A stretch of 64,000 bases of DNA, from the NCBI RefSeq assembly GCF_024166365.1, contig NC_064835.1, positions 63,778,607 through 63,842,606 of the forward strand, read 5' to 3'. This DNA is from Elephas maximus indicus (lineage: Eukaryota; Chordata; Mammalia; Proboscidea; Elephantidae). The notes under the pieces were generated by a model. The model saw nothing but the letters and a program-made list of their open reading frames with translations. It ran no database searches and was not told the origin of the DNA. Made by a program: the position numbers and the translations under genes. The number at the start of each line of letters is the position of its first letter. Position 1 is the first letter of the stretch. Below are positions 44,163-56,865 of this stretch, in pieces.

Positions 44163-46850
44163 GGAGCGCCATTGCTGCAGCAGTGTCTCTGCCAGCCACA
44201 GCCAGCTTGGGGCACTGCCGGTGTTCCATAGCCACCGGGCAGGCTGCTCTTTCCCAAGCAGGGCCAATTTGGGCACAGCTATCGGCTGCGTTCCTCGTAC
44301 CTATCCCGTTCTCTCCATCGGCAAGTCCCTTTTTGGATTGCTTTCCTGTGGGTTGGGTGTGGGGTGGGAGGAGAAGGACTGGGTATGGGGGCTTAGACAG
44401 GGGAAGATACGAATATTTCCACTTTCTTTAAAAAATTCCTTCGGGAGCAAATCACTGAAGCTGAGATTTCTGAGATGAAGTATGGGGCGAGGGTTATTCC
44501 ACGTTCAGGCAAAGGAGAAAGCAGCAAAATTCTTTCCCAAGGGCCACCCTCTTCCCAGAGGGCTGCAGGGGGGTGGGCAAAGGGCTCCCTCCTAGCCCCT
44601 CGACTCTGAGGGGCTGGGAGTGAGGAGCCAGGCTGTGCCTGCCTCTGGCACTGCCAGGTAGAGACATTTGGACAGAGGTTGGTATCTATAAAGCAAAACA
44701 AAAAAATCTGAAGAGCCAATGACAAGAGGATACCTGGGGGTGGGGTAGGGTGGGAGCAAGTCACAGTAAAGGACAAAGGAGAAGGAGGAAGCTTTTAAGA
44801 AATAAATACATAGAATCCGGAATCCAGCTCTGCTTCAGCAGTGCCGAAAAGAACAGGATGGCGTCTTTAAAGAGGTGGGTGGACCTGGGTGGGATTCTGG
44901 CTGGCGGTGGTTTTAAAGGGGTCCGTTAATACTCTAAACAACAGCCTCAGAGCCCCTGAAGCTGCAAGGATGGGGCGGGGGAGGGCCATTTAGCCCCTGG
45001 GAGGTCCAGAGAGGCAGAATCTATGGCTCTGTAATGATTTTCAAGCTGAGCTAAGTCCCCTGTTGCACCTCCCAACCATTCTGGGGAGCAGGGGTTCCAG
45101 CCCCTATCAGAGTTGCCAGGGCATAGTCAGGAAGTGTCCTCTAAACTGTCCTTGAGGTTTGGAGGCTGGAGGGGCACTGCCAGACCTGCGGCCCCTCTTC
45201 TGGAGGGAGGGCAGAGAATGGGAAAAGGGTAGGCAAACAGGCCTCGGAGTGAATATCTGGGACGGCAGCTGCAATCCAGGGCCAAAGGGGCCCTCCTGAC
45301 CAGTGGGAGCCGCAGTGCCTGCTCCCTTCTGAAGAAAAAGGGCTAGGAGGGCATGTGTGATCAGGAGCTCCTGTCCCAGGGCAGGCCATCTCCTCGAGGC
45401 ATAGCTCTTCAGAAGGAAACAGAAAAGTGCGTTGTGACTGGATTTGTAATTTTGCAGGCAAGGGATACTGCCACTGTGTCGGGCAGTATACCGAGGGGTC
45501 TTAGAATGAAACCTGGACCAGCCTCAGGCCCCGGGGGGAACAAGGAGCTGAGTGCTGACTGTTCCAAAGGCTCCTCGGTTGCAGCAAGGCAGGACAGAGC
45601 TGCGAGCAGAGACCACTCTCTGAACTGAACCCCTGAGCTTTGTCACCAGGCTGGACTGCTCAGAGTCAAGATAGGAGGCCAGGAAGACCCGGCACATACT
45701 CTGTGAACTCCTGAATACCCAGTCCTGCTTCCTGGTCACCACTTCCTGGTCTCTTTACTCTCCAAACACTCTGAGGGCCAGCAGGATCAAGGGGCTAGCC
45801 CATTTTTAGCTCGGGCTTTTTTCTCCCCTTTTGGCTGTGGTGGAGAAAGCAGAGGTAGGATTTAGGAAAAGAAAGTAAATAGCCATTTGTTAAAAAATCC
45901 AGGGACAAAACTGTGTAAAACTGAGTGTGAAGCTGACAGCTCCTTCTGTTGTCAGCGCTAATCGTCAGAAGCACAGACATTAAACAAAGGGGGAGCTGCT
46001 ATGGGGACAAGTTCTCGGGGGATGTATGTTTGGTGGTAGAGAGGAATAGGATAATACAATGGGGAAGTGGTGAGGGGCCCTGGGACTCAGTTTTCTCATC
46101 AGTACAAAAAGTAATATGTAAATCTAAATCTCTAAAAATAGTATTATCTCACAGGGCTGTTGTGGAGATCAACTAAAATAATAGGTGTGGTGGAGGTTTT
46201 CTGGCTATATAGAACTGCATTCGTGCAAGGGACTTGAAAGGTGCAATGTCTTCATTCCTTTGGGCATAGCAAGTCCAGGAGAGACAGTGCTCCTGGACAG
46301 CCTTGTGCCTGGGTGAGGCCAGAACTTTTGCAGATCTGCCCATGCAGATGGGTGTTTTCTGAGCCAGGGAAGAGGGTGTAGAGGCTGTGCCTGCCCACTG
46401 TCTGCATGTTCCGTGAGTGTCTGCAGCCTGCCCTCCATCTTCCAGCCCCACAAAGTTCAGAACTCCACTTGAACTAGTGTCTCCAAGACTGAACCCCCAG
46501 TTGATTCTGATTGATTTCAAAGTGTCTAAAGGGCTAGAGGGAGAGGTGGGGGGCAAGCCCCAAGCCATGGCTTTAGAGCACTGCAGGCAATACTGAATCC
46601 CCAGGGTGTGCCTTGGACCCCATGGAAAGGGTCGTATTGGGAGAGGGGTTTCAGGAGTTCCTGTGATACTAGCTACAGGCAGCCTGGAGGGAGAAAGGAA
46701 CTAACTCATTGGAGAACAGACAGTTCATTCTGTAGGCCAGAATGAGAAAATCATTCTGTCTTACAGCACTCCTGCTCCTTTTGGGCAGTCCATAGTGGGC
46801 CAGCCACACTCCTGTGGCCAAAGGTGGCATTGGGTGATGCTTGGTAAGAC
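44163..46850. other. Repeat-poor upstream region, no gene recognised
   Basis: GC-rich, unique-looking DNA. Frames of 70-130 codons occur on both strands but overlap one another and lack any recognisable family signature. No AfroSINE, RTE, L1 or LTR seen. Confidence 0.5.
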
Positions 46851-46859
46851 TCGGGTTTG

Positions 46860-46996
46860 GTCTGGGGTCAGGGATTGAGTCAATCTGTGTCCAGGATTAA
46901 AGGTCAATCTGGGATTAGGTTTTGTGGTCTGTTTAAGGGCAGGGTTAGGGGTCAGACCGAGGTCTGGGTCAAAGCTCAGTCTGGGGCCAGGGTCAG
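46860..46996 (+). promoter_or_regulatory. Cluster of nuclear-receptor half-sites with a near-DR5 element
   Basis: GGGTCA at 46865, AGGTCA at 46901, GGGTCA at 46949, AGGTCT at 46960, GGGTCA at 46966 and GGGTCA at 46990. The pair 46949-46954 / 46960-46965 is spaced by exactly 5 nt, the DR5 spacing used by RAR/RXR, with one mismatch in the second half-site. The stretch also looks like a degenerate minisatellite of 'ctggg(g/a)tcagg' type. It lies 3.9 kb upstream of the CYP26B1 ATG, a retinoic-acid-responsive gene. Binding is not shown by sequence. Confidence 0.4.
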
Positions 46997-46999
46997 AAG

Positions 47000-47606
47000 T
47001 CCATCTGAGGTGGAAGAAAGAGTTTCCTGTGATGGAATCTGGCTGCTGAAGATAGCGGCTGACCCTTCTCTGTTCTCTGTTCCTAACCCACACTGTGAAC
47101 AATCCTCCACAGCTCCAGCACTCCTACCTTCCACAGCACCTCTGTGAGGTCTTATCAGACTGTAACACCATGACTTTCCTTCTCTCTCTCTTCCCCGCCC
47201 CCGCCCCCGTCCCAAGTCACTCTGGGGCTTGAGCAGAGACATGGTCCGGTTAGGAAATGCGGCAACTATTGCTGAGGGGCTGTGCTGTCCCACGGACGTT
47301 CCCCAGGACCCTACCGGGCAGCTGGGCACGGAGAAGGACTCCTAATTTCCAGCCCCTGCCACTTCCCAACTCCTCCCCTATACCCGAACAAGGAGGAGAG
47401 GCCAGGTGATGGAGGACAAAAGTGCACAAAAGCTATCCCTGGGTACTGGGGGGTGGGAGATGGGGGCAGGAGCAATTGGAGTGCAGAGAGATTTCTGGGG
47501 CTATAATCCCTGCAAAGTAGATACCTCCTGTGAACTCTTGAGGTTTGTGGCTTGGAGGCAGGTGTTGTGTGGATATGTCTACAATGATTCTCTATGTGTA
47601 TGTGCC

Positions 47607-47648
<42 letters not shown>

Positions 47649-48800
47649 TTGCCAATGCATATATATATATATTTTTTATATTTGCATCTCTATAAGGCTG
47701 TGTGTGGTCCATCCTTTAAGAGCTAGATGTCTCCTGGGATGGTTCCCCAGGGTTATCTTGCCCATTTTAACGTCTGAGAGTCAGTGCTGTGTCGGGGGGG
47801 TGGGAGGGGAATGGCTAGATTCTTAGGATTCTCTAAGACAGCAGGGCCTCAACAACCTCTCCGAGCTCCATCTTTCCCCTGCCCTTTCATCCCCAGATGG
47901 GGAGTGGCGAGGGGCTGGCCTCATCACTACTGGGTGGGTGACCAGCCCAAAATTGAGTATCCTATGAAACCTCCCTGCTGTAAGGATGCTCCCCAACTCT
48001 AGGGCTACAGTGGTCCTGATAAGTACTTCGTGAGTGTCCAGACCCCAAGCCACCTGGAACAGCAGCTTGAGAGCACTGAGGCGGGGGTGGAGCTCTCTGG
48101 AAGCCTGAAAGGCTCTTCAGAGCTGATGTCCCCCTACAAAGGAGATTGGGGGAAGGGGAAACCAGAAATGTTTTCCTCTGGAGCTGTAGTACCACTACTT
48201 CCCACCAGGTGGGGTTCCAGGGCAGAGAGTGGGCGCCGAAATGACCAAGAGCTAGGAGCAAGAGACCAGCCTTTTAAATCTCCGCCGGCCACATCAACCC
48301 TGGAAGAGCTCACACACACAGGGACAAGAGACGCGCGCGCATCTCGGATGCTCACACAGTTCTCTTCTATGGAGAACCTCTAAAATATAAATCATATTGC
48401 GTGTTGCAGGGGAGGTGTTAAAAGGGGAGTCTAGTTTCGTTTACACACACCGCATTGAACTGAAGGTGGGATATCAAGTCTTTTGAACTGGGAATGTGAG
48501 AGTGAGTAAGAGGCAAGGGGGATGGGATAAACAGGACGGAAGGGAGAGGGAAGACTAAGGCACTAAATAGACAGACGTCGGGATGGGAATACATAGCTCC
48601 ATGGATTGCACACACAAGGGCTTCTCCAGATGACAGATACACGGATGTATAGACACGCATAAAGCTCCGGAGATCGCAAACACGTGGACACCCCACACAG
48701 CTCCACAGACGTTCGGCAGATCCAGGGACACACACGCGCATACACACAGGTGCGGCCCCGGGCCACACGCACACCTCACACAGGCACGCGCGCCGGGCCC
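47000..48800. other. CYP26B1 upstream region with (TG)n and (AT)n tracts
   Basis: (TG)n at 47610-47645 is followed by (AT)n at 47659-47672. 48700-48800 is rich in 'cacac' and CpG. Other sequence is unique; no gene seen. Confidence 0.55.
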
Positions 48801-48819
48801 TCTGCGGCCGGCGCTGAGA

Positions 48820-48900
48820 AGGTGGCCGCGATCACCGGGCATGTTTATTTACTCATTTATATCAATGAACGTTTGTGCCCGACTCCTCCCGCCTCCCGGT
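48820..48900 (+). promoter_or_regulatory. AT-rich island with forkhead-like motif
   Basis: Within GC-rich DNA sits 'atgtttatttactcatttat', containing TGTTTATTTA/TGTTTAT forkhead-type and TTTATA homeodomain-type motifs, about 0.9 kb upstream of the first TATA box. A conserved proximal enhancer is possible. Confidence 0.3.
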
Positions 48901-49430
48901 GCCGGGCCGCCGCATTTGTCGCTGGCGCGGGACACTCGCCAGCACCAGCATCGGGTTCTATCGACGCTGCGGGGGTTGGACAGGGGCTACAAAGTTGGGA
49001 GACCTGGAGGTGTCGGAGCCGAGGGGTTACAGCGACAGCGGCCCAGGACGCAGACGGGGAGTGGGGAACTTCGAGGTCTAGTAGAGTAAGAGATATGTGG
49101 GAAGAGGGATGGAGGAACCTGGCATCTGAGATTTTGGGGTGTAGGGACCGCGGATAGGTAACCCCTGCCAGGGGGGCTTAAGAGTGGCGAATGGGAAAAT
49201 TGAGAGGTCCCGGGAGGTAGCAGCCAGCGGGATAAGAACTCGGGACCCTAGGCATAGGTCCAGGGCCTTTTTTGCGCCCCCTTTTAGTCTGGCCCAGACC
49301 CAGGCCGAGAAGGCTACTGCCCACGCGGGACTGCCTGAAGTGGGAGGAGGGGGCCGGGGACCCGGGAGGGAGGAAGAGAGGGAGGGAAGAAGCCCAGCAG
49401 CCAAGCGGGCACTGTGCGAGTGCGCACCCG

Positions 49431-49485
49431 TGTGTGTGTGTGTGTGTGCATCTGTGTGTGCGCGCGAGTGCGTGTGTGTGTTTCA
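49431..49485. repeat. (TG/CG)n microsatellite
   Basis: A run of tg with interspersed cg steps ('tgtgcgcgcgagtgcgtg') just upstream of the CpG island. Confidence 0.88.
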
Positions 49486-49754
49486 TCTCGTCCGTCTGTA
49501 GGTTCCGGGCTCAGCGAGACGCCGGGCAGAAGGAAAAGGAGGCGAGAGGTGAACTGAGTTTGATCCTTCGGCGGCTACAAGTGGGTCCCGGGCGGGCCTC
49601 GGGTGGCGGGCGGCCGGATCGGGGCGGGAGGCGGTCCAGCGCTCACACGCTCCGGCCGGCCGCGGGCCGGGCCTCTTACCACGCCTCCGGCTTTGGAGCG
49701 AGGGGGTGGGGGCGGGGGTGCTGGCGGAGCGCCCACGGCGCAGCCTCCCGCCTC

Positions 49755-49762
49755 TATATAAA
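49755..49762 (+). promoter_or_regulatory. CYP26B1: TATA box, distal CYP26B1 promoter
   Basis: TATATAAA in 'cctctatataaacagacg', with GC boxes 50-140 bp upstream. A start would fall near 49785-49795, at 'ttcacattgagag'. It gives a leader of about 1.06 kb. Confidence 0.6.
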
Positions 49763-50572
49763 CAGACGCACCGCCTCGCTTTGATTCAAATTCACATTGA
49801 GAGAAGCTTTTAAAACCACCAGCCCTGAAATCCTGCCTTCTGCTTTTCCCCTCTTTCCTTTTTTACCTTTTCTTTTTTTCCTCCTTTCTTCCCCCAGCAG
49901 CAACTCAGGAGACGAGAGACTGCGTCCCGGGACGGACTGCCTTTTCTTAAATGATACAATAGCCCAGCTCCGGTTCTCCACCTCCTCCCCCAACCCCAAC
50001 CCGCCTCACCCCTCCCTCTCGCCAGCCCGCCGCCGCCGCCGCCGCCCTGCGCCCGCCTGGGGCTCTGTCGCCGGCTGCCTTGAGTCCCGGACGCGGCTTG
50101 CCGGCTGCGCACCCGCACTCGGGCCACCGCGCCCGCCTCGCCACCTCGCCTGCCGCGCCCGCCGCGCCCGCCTCGGGGGTGCAGCGGCGGCTGTGGGGCT
50201 CGGGTGCGCCGCCCGTGGCAGCCCAGGGACGCTGGGCTCGGGCCTCTTCACTCGCTTCAGCTGGGGAGACTTCCCCTCGCCCCCAAAGTTTCTGGGTTCG
50301 TTGGAATTTTTGAGTTTAGGGTTTTTTCCTTAATTTTTTTCACCTAGGAATTTTGAGGAAAACTTCTGAAAAATCGATTGCACTTTCTCTCCGCTAGCTC
50401 TCTGTCCCCCCTCCTTTTTTTTCCCCTGGAGCAGGGGAAGGGGCTTACGAGAGAGGCTCCCGCTGGACAAAGTTTTCTAAAGTTTTCTGAGTGTGATAGT
50501 TTCAGGAGAGCCAATCCACCAGCTTGATTCACGGCTTCATCTCACCACCCCTTGAACAGCCCCTAAACCCGC

Positions 50573-51285
<713 letters not shown>

Positions 51286-52744
51286 TGAGGGGTTCTCGCA
51301 CGGCACTGGGCTCCCAAGAGTGGCTTGTCCTGGTCGCGGGCGTCCGAGCGGGAGAGTGTGGAGTGCCTTGGGGGCTCCTGGTGGGACACGAGTCGGAGAG
51401 GGTATCTGGTCCATGGTCCGCTCTTTCCTACCCTTGGCGCTTCAGACTCAAGTCGCTGTAGGTTCCTTCGGCTTTGGCATTGTAGCTGGGAGCCGAAAAC
51501 TGAGTCGGGGAAAGGAGAAGGGGGCAAGTGGCAGCCTGAATTGCTCCTTTAAGACCTGGGCTGTGATCCCGCGAGTAGCTGGCTGCGTCAGGTACAACTG
51601 TCCTGGTCTCCCATCCACGCTCTGAGTGTGTTTTGCGCTGGGGAAGGGACAAGGTAACCCAAAGAAAATGAGAAGGCAGAGAGACCCAAGGGCTCTCGGG
51701 GAAGGGTGGGTGGGGGATCTAATTATTTATTTAGGCGGAAGGAGTTTGGTCCAGGAAAGAAACTTGGCAGAGGTGTGTTTAAGATATGTACAGAGAGTGC
51801 GTGTTTGTTGTTAGACGCCGCACAACCGCACAATGCTGGTGATAATGGGGGTAGGGCGCATAGCGGACCAGACCCAGGTAGGTAATGGGGAGATTAACCT
51901 GGAATTAACCTAGTCAGTGCTAGATGATAGCTTTTTTTGCAATTTGATACACCTCAATTTGGAGGGGCTCTGGGGTAACCGCGGGAGGTGTGTTTTGTGT
52001 ACTTGTGCACACATTTTTGTCCGGTGGGTGCTAATGGGGATTAGGAAAAGGATGGGTGTCCTGAAACAGACCTGGGCACGGGAAAGGTGAGGCGGGAGGT
52101 GAGCGCACCCGCGGGGACCAGTGGTTTTAGAAGAGCGAAAGCTTGGCTTGAAATTAACAGACGCGTGCAATCCCCGCGCGCACACACTTACAACGCCCCG
52201 TCCCGCCCTGGGCTAAGGGACAGCAGAGTGGAAGTGGGGAGGGGGGTGCAGGGTTTCTTGCCTTGTGGTCTTCTCAAGTCCCCGAGTTGGCCTCTTTTTG
52301 CGTTTCTTCGTGCAACGGGATGGGGTTCACGTCAACCAACCGGGCTACCCCCACGCAAGAAGTACCCAGAATCTCTGCTGTGCCACCACACTTAAAGGGT
52401 TAACTGCGGCGGTGGTCTAGGCTTTTGGCTGCGAATTTAGGAAATAACTCACAAGGGTAACGGCTGCCGCCTTGTTAGAACCAATCTGCGGAATCCGCGG
52501 TCTGTCACTGCTCTCCACCCCGCTCCCTGACCTTTCCTTGCCCCCCACCCCCGCCAAGTGTTCCCCCCTGACCTTTTCTCCGAAACCCACAAGTGCCCCT
52601 GGGGCTCTGCGTTCACCCGGAGGGGAGGAAATAGCAGACCAGCACCTCCCCATCCATCCGCTCCGGTGCCCTAGTCCCTGCGGTGGGAGGGAGATGGGGG
52701 TGCCCGTGTAAAGGAGCGCCGAAGGGGTTAATGGGAGCCCTCTG

Positions 52745-52985
52745 AATCCTAGCCTTATTTTTCGGAGTCATTTATCAGATTTTACGGGGGGACCTCCAAG
52801 GGCTCTCCGTTTCCACCGAGCGCCATCTAAACAGAGCCCAGGGCTAAAAATACAACATTTTTGTATAAATTGGACTCGCGGCTCGAGCGGCCGCTCCTAT
52901 GAAAGTCCTCTTTGTGAAACGGCGGACAAATAACTCTTTATTAATGCCACAAAAAACGCACTTTAATTATAGTTAGGCAGATCAG
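52745..52985. promoter_or_regulatory. Candidate intronic conserved element, AT-rich in a CpG-rich intron
   Basis: A sharp AT-rich block between GC-rich stretches. Motifs include CTAAAAATAC (MEF2-like, 52844), 'tttattaatgcc' and 'ctttaattatagtta' (homeodomain TAAT cores, 52938-52976). No coding frame or repeat. The pattern suggests a developmental enhancer; conservation was not measured. Confidence 0.4.
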
Positions 52986-53119
52986 AGGCGGGGGATGGGG
53001 AGAGCGAGGCGGCGGTGACCTCGGAAAATTCACAACCCAACTTTTGTGTCGAAAGAAAAGAAAAATAGAGGAAAAGAAGGAGAGGAAAGACGCGGAGTCA
53101 GACGGAGCGAAGGAGTCTG

Positions 53120-54030
53120 ACTGGTAGAAGCAGACGGAGGGAGGGAACCCCGGTCCTTGCCCCTCTCCTGGCGCACCCCCTCCCCCGCCTTGATTTCTCT
53201 TAAAGGGGTAGTTGCCGTCTAGAACAGTGGCACGTTGCGGGGGAGGAGACTTCTCCCCGACCCGCGAGTCTGGGGGTGGGGCCGTGTCCCCCGCGGGCGC
53301 GGCCCCACTCCTGGCGGTGCGTGCGCTCCCGGCTCTCTCCCTGTCGCGCGCCGGGCCCGGAGGCGCATGTGGAAAAGAAATTAGGACTCCGGGTTCTGCG
53401 GAGTCACTTTTCAGCAGTGCTGGGGTGTGTACACATCTAGCTGGAGAATAGTTTTCCGAGGACGAAAGGAAAGTGAGGAGGGGGACCAACTCGGCAAAGG
53501 GGGGAGCCGAGTTGTTCCATTGGGAGTGCACAACCCAGCCGGCCTGGAGCCCGGGTCAGCACGTTTGTAGTGCTGCAGGCAGGGGCGGTCGGACAGGTGG
53601 CGACCCTCCCCACCCCGTGCTGCCCTGGCAGAAGAAGGGTTAACGTGGGGTGGAGTGGCGAGCGACGACGTCAAAGGTGAGCGGGACGCCCCTGCCTCCG
53701 CCCCTCGGAGGTCCCCTCGGTTTCCGGTGCCCGCGCGGCGCCCGGCTCCGCCAGCTCCTCGGAGCGCCGGACCGGGCCGGGGCCTCGCCAGCCTTGGCTC
53801 GCGCTGCCGCCGCCGGGGATCCGGTTACCTGCGCCGCCCGCCCCGCCGGGTCCCACCCTACCCCGCGGGAAGCGCCTTCCTCCGCGCTCCGGTTCCAAAC
53901 TCCAGGATGGCGACGAAAGTGCTTCTCGGTTATTTCCAGGGCAAAATTCGTTAAGAAAATCGCGGCTCTTGGCCCGTGACCCCGCCCTGCCGAGCCCTCA
54001 AAGGCCTGCCAGGTTTTCTATCGGCTCACA
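53120..54030. promoter_or_regulatory. Second CpG-rich block in CYP26B1 intron 1
   Basis: High GC with dense CpG, most marked at 53680-53990. There is no clear exon inside. It may be a separate CpG island or an extension of the promoter island. Confidence 0.6.
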
Positions 54031-54502
54031 CTGGAGCACCGAGGAAACCCCTCGCCCCCATTCTGTAGTGGCTGCCTCCTGGGCATGGACCGCTCGCCGC
54101 TATAAATAATCGTTGGCCTACAGCCACCCCGCGGGATCTCGCCAGCCCGTGGCTCAAAGCCTGGAAATATTTATTCCGAGAGGCTGCAGAGCGAGAGCCT
54201 GGGGAGGGGAGCGAGCCTCTAACTTCGGGTTCATCCATCCGGGATACGTTTTCCGTCCCGCAAGTCATTACCAAAAGTCTCCCGCTCCTTGCCTTATTTA
54301 TTATCTTCTAGGCCCTACTTCCCAGTTCTTGTGCACGCTATGAAAATAAAACCTGCGTCTGTATGTATGTGTTTGTGTGTGTGTGTGAGGGGGGCAGGTG
54401 AGTGGTGCCCCGGGGAGCACCGCGGGGCTTTAAGGCTGGTCCTCAGCGATGTTCCCTCTGGCGACATGCACCTGAGAGCTGTCTCCGGTGTGGCTCCCGC
54501 AG

Positions 54503-54727
54503 GGTCCCGGCTTCCAGTCGTCGCGGAGAGAGAAGTATGGCAACGTGTTCAAGACGCACTTGCTCGGGCGACCACTGATTCGCGTGACGGGCGCAGAGAA
54601 CGTGCGCAAGATCCTCATGGGCGAGCATCACCTCGTGAGCACCGAGTGGCCGCGCAGCACGCGCATGCTCCTGGGCCCCAACACGGTGTCCAACTCCATT
54701 GGCGACATACACCGCAACAAACGCAAG
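54503..54727 (+). CDS. CYP26B1: CYP26B1 coding exon 2 (residues 69-143)
   Basis: 225 nt, 75 codons, phase 0 at both ends. It starts [20 protein letters not shown] and ends [11 protein letters not shown]. Splice sites: acceptor 'gctcccgcag|G' and donor AAG|gtaaga. It encodes the start of the P450 fold: helix A and the first beta strands ([20 protein letters not shown], 79-98), helix B ([10 protein letters not shown], 100-109), and the B-C region with '[14 protein letters not shown]' (114-127), which lines the substrate channel. Trp117 and Thr121 are residues placed in the retinoid pocket in published CYP26B1 models, and both are present. HRNKRK begins helix C. Proline 70 stands where human has serine. 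A much longer open frame (54289-55170) crosses this exon in another phase but has no P450 features. Exon 3 was sought to 64000 and not found. Confidence 0.97.
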
Positions 54728-55449
54728 GTAAGAGTTTTGGGCCAAGAGTCCCTCAACCGTGTTCTCACCTTCCTCTCCCTCGCACCTCCCTAGGGGTAAG
54801 GAGTTCACAGGACCCCGGGGACATCCTCCACCCCCCAGTCTGTGCCCTCATTTTCACATCACGCTCGAGGACCCGCAGTGCGCAGTCTGGACTGCGGCGA
54901 GCCCGGATCGAGGGCCGCACAAGCATCCTTCCGCTCCCGTCTCCTGAGGACAGACCGTGTGGTGCGCACCACCAGACCCAACGGGTGGCTGTTTGGGGAG
55001 TGGTTGGGACAGAGCTGGGATGTGCGGGAACTGGGGCATCAGGCGCCTGTCCTCGCTGTGCTAGACTGAGCGGGAGTAGGAAAAAGGGGGAGGGAGGGTG
55101 GCCGGCGCTCCGCTCTTCGCCACGTCCCCCCTACTCCCCACCCCCCCTCCCCGGGAATTCTGAGTACTAAAATGAAGCCTGGCTTTCCCGCCATAGGTTT
55201 CGTTATGGAACACAAAAGGGCGACGCGAGAGGGCGTGGGGGTGGGGGTGGAGCTGGGGGTACCGTGTGGACAGCAGCTGCGGGTCCTCTCCTGGGAGGAG
55301 CGAAGGGAAATTTGGGCTACTGCGCCCACCAGCCAGGATGGTGGGGGAAGGGCGATGGGTGGGCAAGCAGCCGAGGCGCGGGCGGGGGATCAAAGTGCAT
55401 CCCCCCATAAAGAGGAAGAGAAAGTTGGGTGTTTATCCTGTGGATTTCC

Positions 55450-55780
55450 CGAGCGACTGGAAGAGGCGCGGAGGAGGCTAGTCAGCGCGCACCGAGCAAG
55501 CCGCCCCACCCCCTCCTCCTGCTGCCGCCGCCGCTGCTGCCGCCGCCGCGTCTCCAGTGCGCGGGCGGCACGTGCTGTTTGAACTGCAGTAACCCGAAAG
55601 CTGAGCCGGCGGCGGGCGGGGCGCCGGCCTCCAGGCTTAAAACGGCCAGAAGCGGGGCTACAGGACCCACCCCCTCCAGTTTTTCCATTGGGTCGGAGGT
55701 CTCACTCAGGTTGAAACATAAAGGAAAGGGAGCAGCCTGCTCCGATCTCCCAGAAGAGTGGCGGGCGGGCGGGAAGGAAG
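55450..55780. promoter_or_regulatory. CpG-rich patch with (CCG/CTG)n in intron 2
   Basis: Tracts such as 'ctgctgccgccgccgctg' (about 55520-55550) and dense CpG up to 55780 lie 0.7 kb after exon 2. No promoter motif is clear. Confidence 0.5.
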
Positions 55781-56865
55781 AGGGGGAAGGCTGAGAGAGG
55801 AGAGGAAGCAACCGTGGGGAGCCCCCCCCAAGACTGAGGTGGCTTTGATGAATGTAGGGAAATGCTACTGGCCGACGCAAGGTACGGTATGTGATGTCTT
55901 CTGAGCAGCCAGTGAACGGGTGTGCTCCGTGCAGACAAAAGGAAAAATCAAATGGAGGGGACTGGTCTGCGTGTACCCCACACATCCCCCAGTAAAGCAT
56001 GTAGTTCAGGGACTGGAAAGGGGTTCCCAGAACCACCTCTTCCATCTGCCAGGCTTCAAGAAAAAAGCAGCTAATGAGGCTTGGGGGCAAATGGGGGGAG
56101 GTGTTCTGAGGGGTAGTGGGGAGGGCGCTGTACACGCAGGAATAGGGGCTTTTCCAATGTGTTGGACAGTTATTTCTCTCTCAGTCTTTGTGTCTCCACC
56201 AAAAGCCTATCCCAAACAGTGAGGAATTGAGGACTGACAGTTGGTCAGGCCAGAGCTTGAGATTCTGAACCTAGCTCCCCAGGATGTGGCTGCGTCCTCA
56301 TTTCGTGTTACGGAGGCTTTGGCAGGAGAGGAATTGTAATCTCTTTTCACAGAGGCAGAGGTTGAGTGACTTGGACCAGGTCAGGAAGCAAAGAAACGGC
56401 AAGGCAGGCCTTCAGCATCCATGGCAAGAGTTGTTTCTGTGCCACCAAGCAGGCCCACTCAGCCCTGCCCACTTGGGGCTGCCAGAAGCTGGGGTGGGTG
56501 AGTAGAGGGTGCTGGGAGGAAGAAGGCAGCTTGGTCAGGACCAGAGTGTCAGACCCTGGGGCTGGAGGAGGCTCTTGGATGAGGCTCTTGCTTTGCGGTT
56601 CTGCCCACCCTCTTCCACCAGCCCGCCAGGTAGGGCTTGCTTGCCTGGAAAGCTCCAAGGTTTTGGCCTAGATTGTCCATTTTGCATGAATGGGAGGAAG
56701 GAGACAGACAGATGAACACTACGGGAGGAGTACATAGGGGAGGAGAGGCGAAAGTGGAGGCAGAACCCAAAGACCATAAATGAGGCATTGGTGGTCTAAG
56801 TCTTTTCGGAGCACCCTCACCCTCTAGCTCCTTGGGTGGGGAATAGCTAGAAGTTAGTTTGTTTT

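Noticed and set aside
49549-49564. AGGTGA-actga-GTTTGA as a DR5 retinoic-acid element
   Set aside because: Both half-sites deviate, the second at two positions; too weak to report as a site.
49272-49784. 170-codon + strand frame before the CYP26B1 promoter
   Set aside because: Arginine/glycine-rich translation of GC-rich DNA across a TG microsatellite; overlapping frames on both strands are equally open.
49797-50333. 178-codon + strand frame in the CYP26B1 leader
   Set aside because: It begins at a TTG, not ATG, and is proline/alanine/arginine-rich, as expected for CpG-island DNA.
54289-55170. Longest open frame in the window (293 codons, +), crossing CYP26B1 exon 2
   Set aside because: It reads exon 2 in another phase and continues through the donor site into intron. 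The true P450 frame is shorter and has clean splice sites at both ends.
55520-55550. (CCG/CTG)n as a coding polyglutamine/polyalanine tract
   Set aside because: No exon around it; the repeat is in intron 2 and open in several frames.
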